Source of the DNA: DASRFS01 sp035260725
GTDB taxonomy: Bacteria; Patescibacteriota; Microgenomatia; Levybacterales; UBA12049
Direction of reading: 5' to 3'
Assembly: GCA_035260725.1 (NCBI GenBank)
Contig: DATFUR010000019.1
Span: 1-30,361, forward strand
DNA length: 30,361 bases
A program made the translations under genes and the position numbers. How positions within the stretch are numbered: the stretch's first letter is position 1; each line of letters begins with the position of its first letter. The notes below the pieces were generated by a model. That model saw only the letters and a list, made by a program, of their open reading frames with translations, had not been told where the DNA came from and did not search any database. Below are positions 30,067-30,361 of the stretch, piece by piece.

Positions 30067-30361
30067 AAGGATTTTCTTTTCTGGCACTTTTGCGAATAAT
30101 AACTAGAATTCTTTCCTTGGTAAAAAATTTAATTATTGCAAGAGTTCTTTCTCCTTCTCAGTTTGGAGCTTTTGGAATAGCCATTCTTGTTTTGGTATTT
30201 GCGGAAATAATAACGGAGACCGGAGTTAACACTTTTCTGATACAAAACAAAGAAGAAACGAATCAATATATCGATACTTCATGGTTGGTATCAATAATAA
30301 GAGGTTTGGTAATATTTTTATTGATTATTATTTTTTCTCCTTGGATATCCTTATTCTTTAA
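30042..30361 (+). CDS. Polysaccharide/lipid-linked oligosaccharide flippase (3' partial)
   Basis: A frame beginning MGYTGQTIKGFSFLALLRII stays open to the window edge (106 codons), so it is truncated on the right. NLIIARVLSPSQFGAFGIAI followed by a hydrophobic stretch and ETGVNTFLIQNKE is typical of the first helices of Wzx-like polysaccharide transporters (MATE/PST superfamily), which flip lipid-linked sugars across the membrane. It overlaps the glycosyltransferase by 25 bases, which supports co-translation and a shared glycan pathway. Confidence 0.85.
   Translation, partial: MGYTGQTIKGFSFLALLRIITRILSLVKNLIIARVLSPSQFGAFGIAILVLVFAEIITETGVNTFLIQNKEETNQYIDTSWLVSIIRGLVIFLLIIIFSPWISLFF

Noticed and set aside
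1..30361. CRISPR array, insertion sequence or integrase
   Set aside because: No regularly spaced repeats, transposase motifs or terminal inverted repeats were found.
1..30361. TGA recoding (genetic code 25)
   Set aside because: Several conserved genes end at TGA at the expected family length (ftsL, ileS), and no in-frame TGA was needed to read any gene.

Overview
The window looks like a chromosomal segment of a member of the Candidatus Patescibacteria (CPR), most likely on the Microgenomates side; this is inference. Supporting points are the AT-rich composition, a DUF4012 membrane protein, the alpha2-type glycyl-tRNA synthetase, very compact genes with 4- to 20-base overlaps, reduced versions of RecO, FtsQ and the Mur ligases, and the division-and-wall (dcw) gene order. 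TGA acts as a stop (for example at the ends of ftsL and ileS), so the TGA-as-glycine code of Gracilibacteria/SR1 does not apply.

Layout: (1) 1-5227: the end of a polyprenyl-phosphate sugar transferase, a DUF4012 protein, a short recO, an 87-residue orphan, glyS, and a small anchored extracytoplasmic protein. (2) 5303-20725: the dcw cluster, mraZ-rsmH-ftsL-ftsI-murF-murE-murC-murA-glmU-like-mraY-ftsW-murG-ftsQ-like-ftsA-ftsZ, opened by a TTGACA promoter that carries 10-bp MraZ-type operator repeats. murD, murB and ddl are not in it. (3) 20726-22990: an accessory patch between ftsZ and ileS: a 77-residue protein paired with a retropepsin-like aspartic protease, a noncoding stretch with its own strong promoter and palindrome, and a 301-residue protein of unknown function. 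(4) 22991-28347: ileS-rodA, rplU, rpmA, parB. (5) 28344-30361: lepB on the minus strand, tRNA-Val(CAC), a family 2 glycosyltransferase, and the start of a polysaccharide flippase that runs off the window.

The central genes make lipid-linked peptidoglycan precursor (MurA, MurC, MurE, MurF, MraY, MurG), polymerise and cross-link it at the septum (FtsW, FtsI) or in elongation (RodA), and assemble the division ring (FtsZ, FtsA, FtsL, FtsQ-like). The two window ends hold surface-glycan functions.

The most striking regulatory pattern is that 12 of 15 genes preceded by a noncoding gap of about 20 bases or more have a sigma70-like -10 box ending only 5-14 bases before the ATG, usually with a -35 box 17 or 18 bases further up. 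This implies leaderless or nearly leaderless mRNAs. mraZ is the clear exception: it has a leader of about 45 bases and a strong Shine-Dalgarno. I saw no convincing intrinsic terminator anywhere. No noncoding stretch exceeds 300 bases; the longest is 21742-22008.
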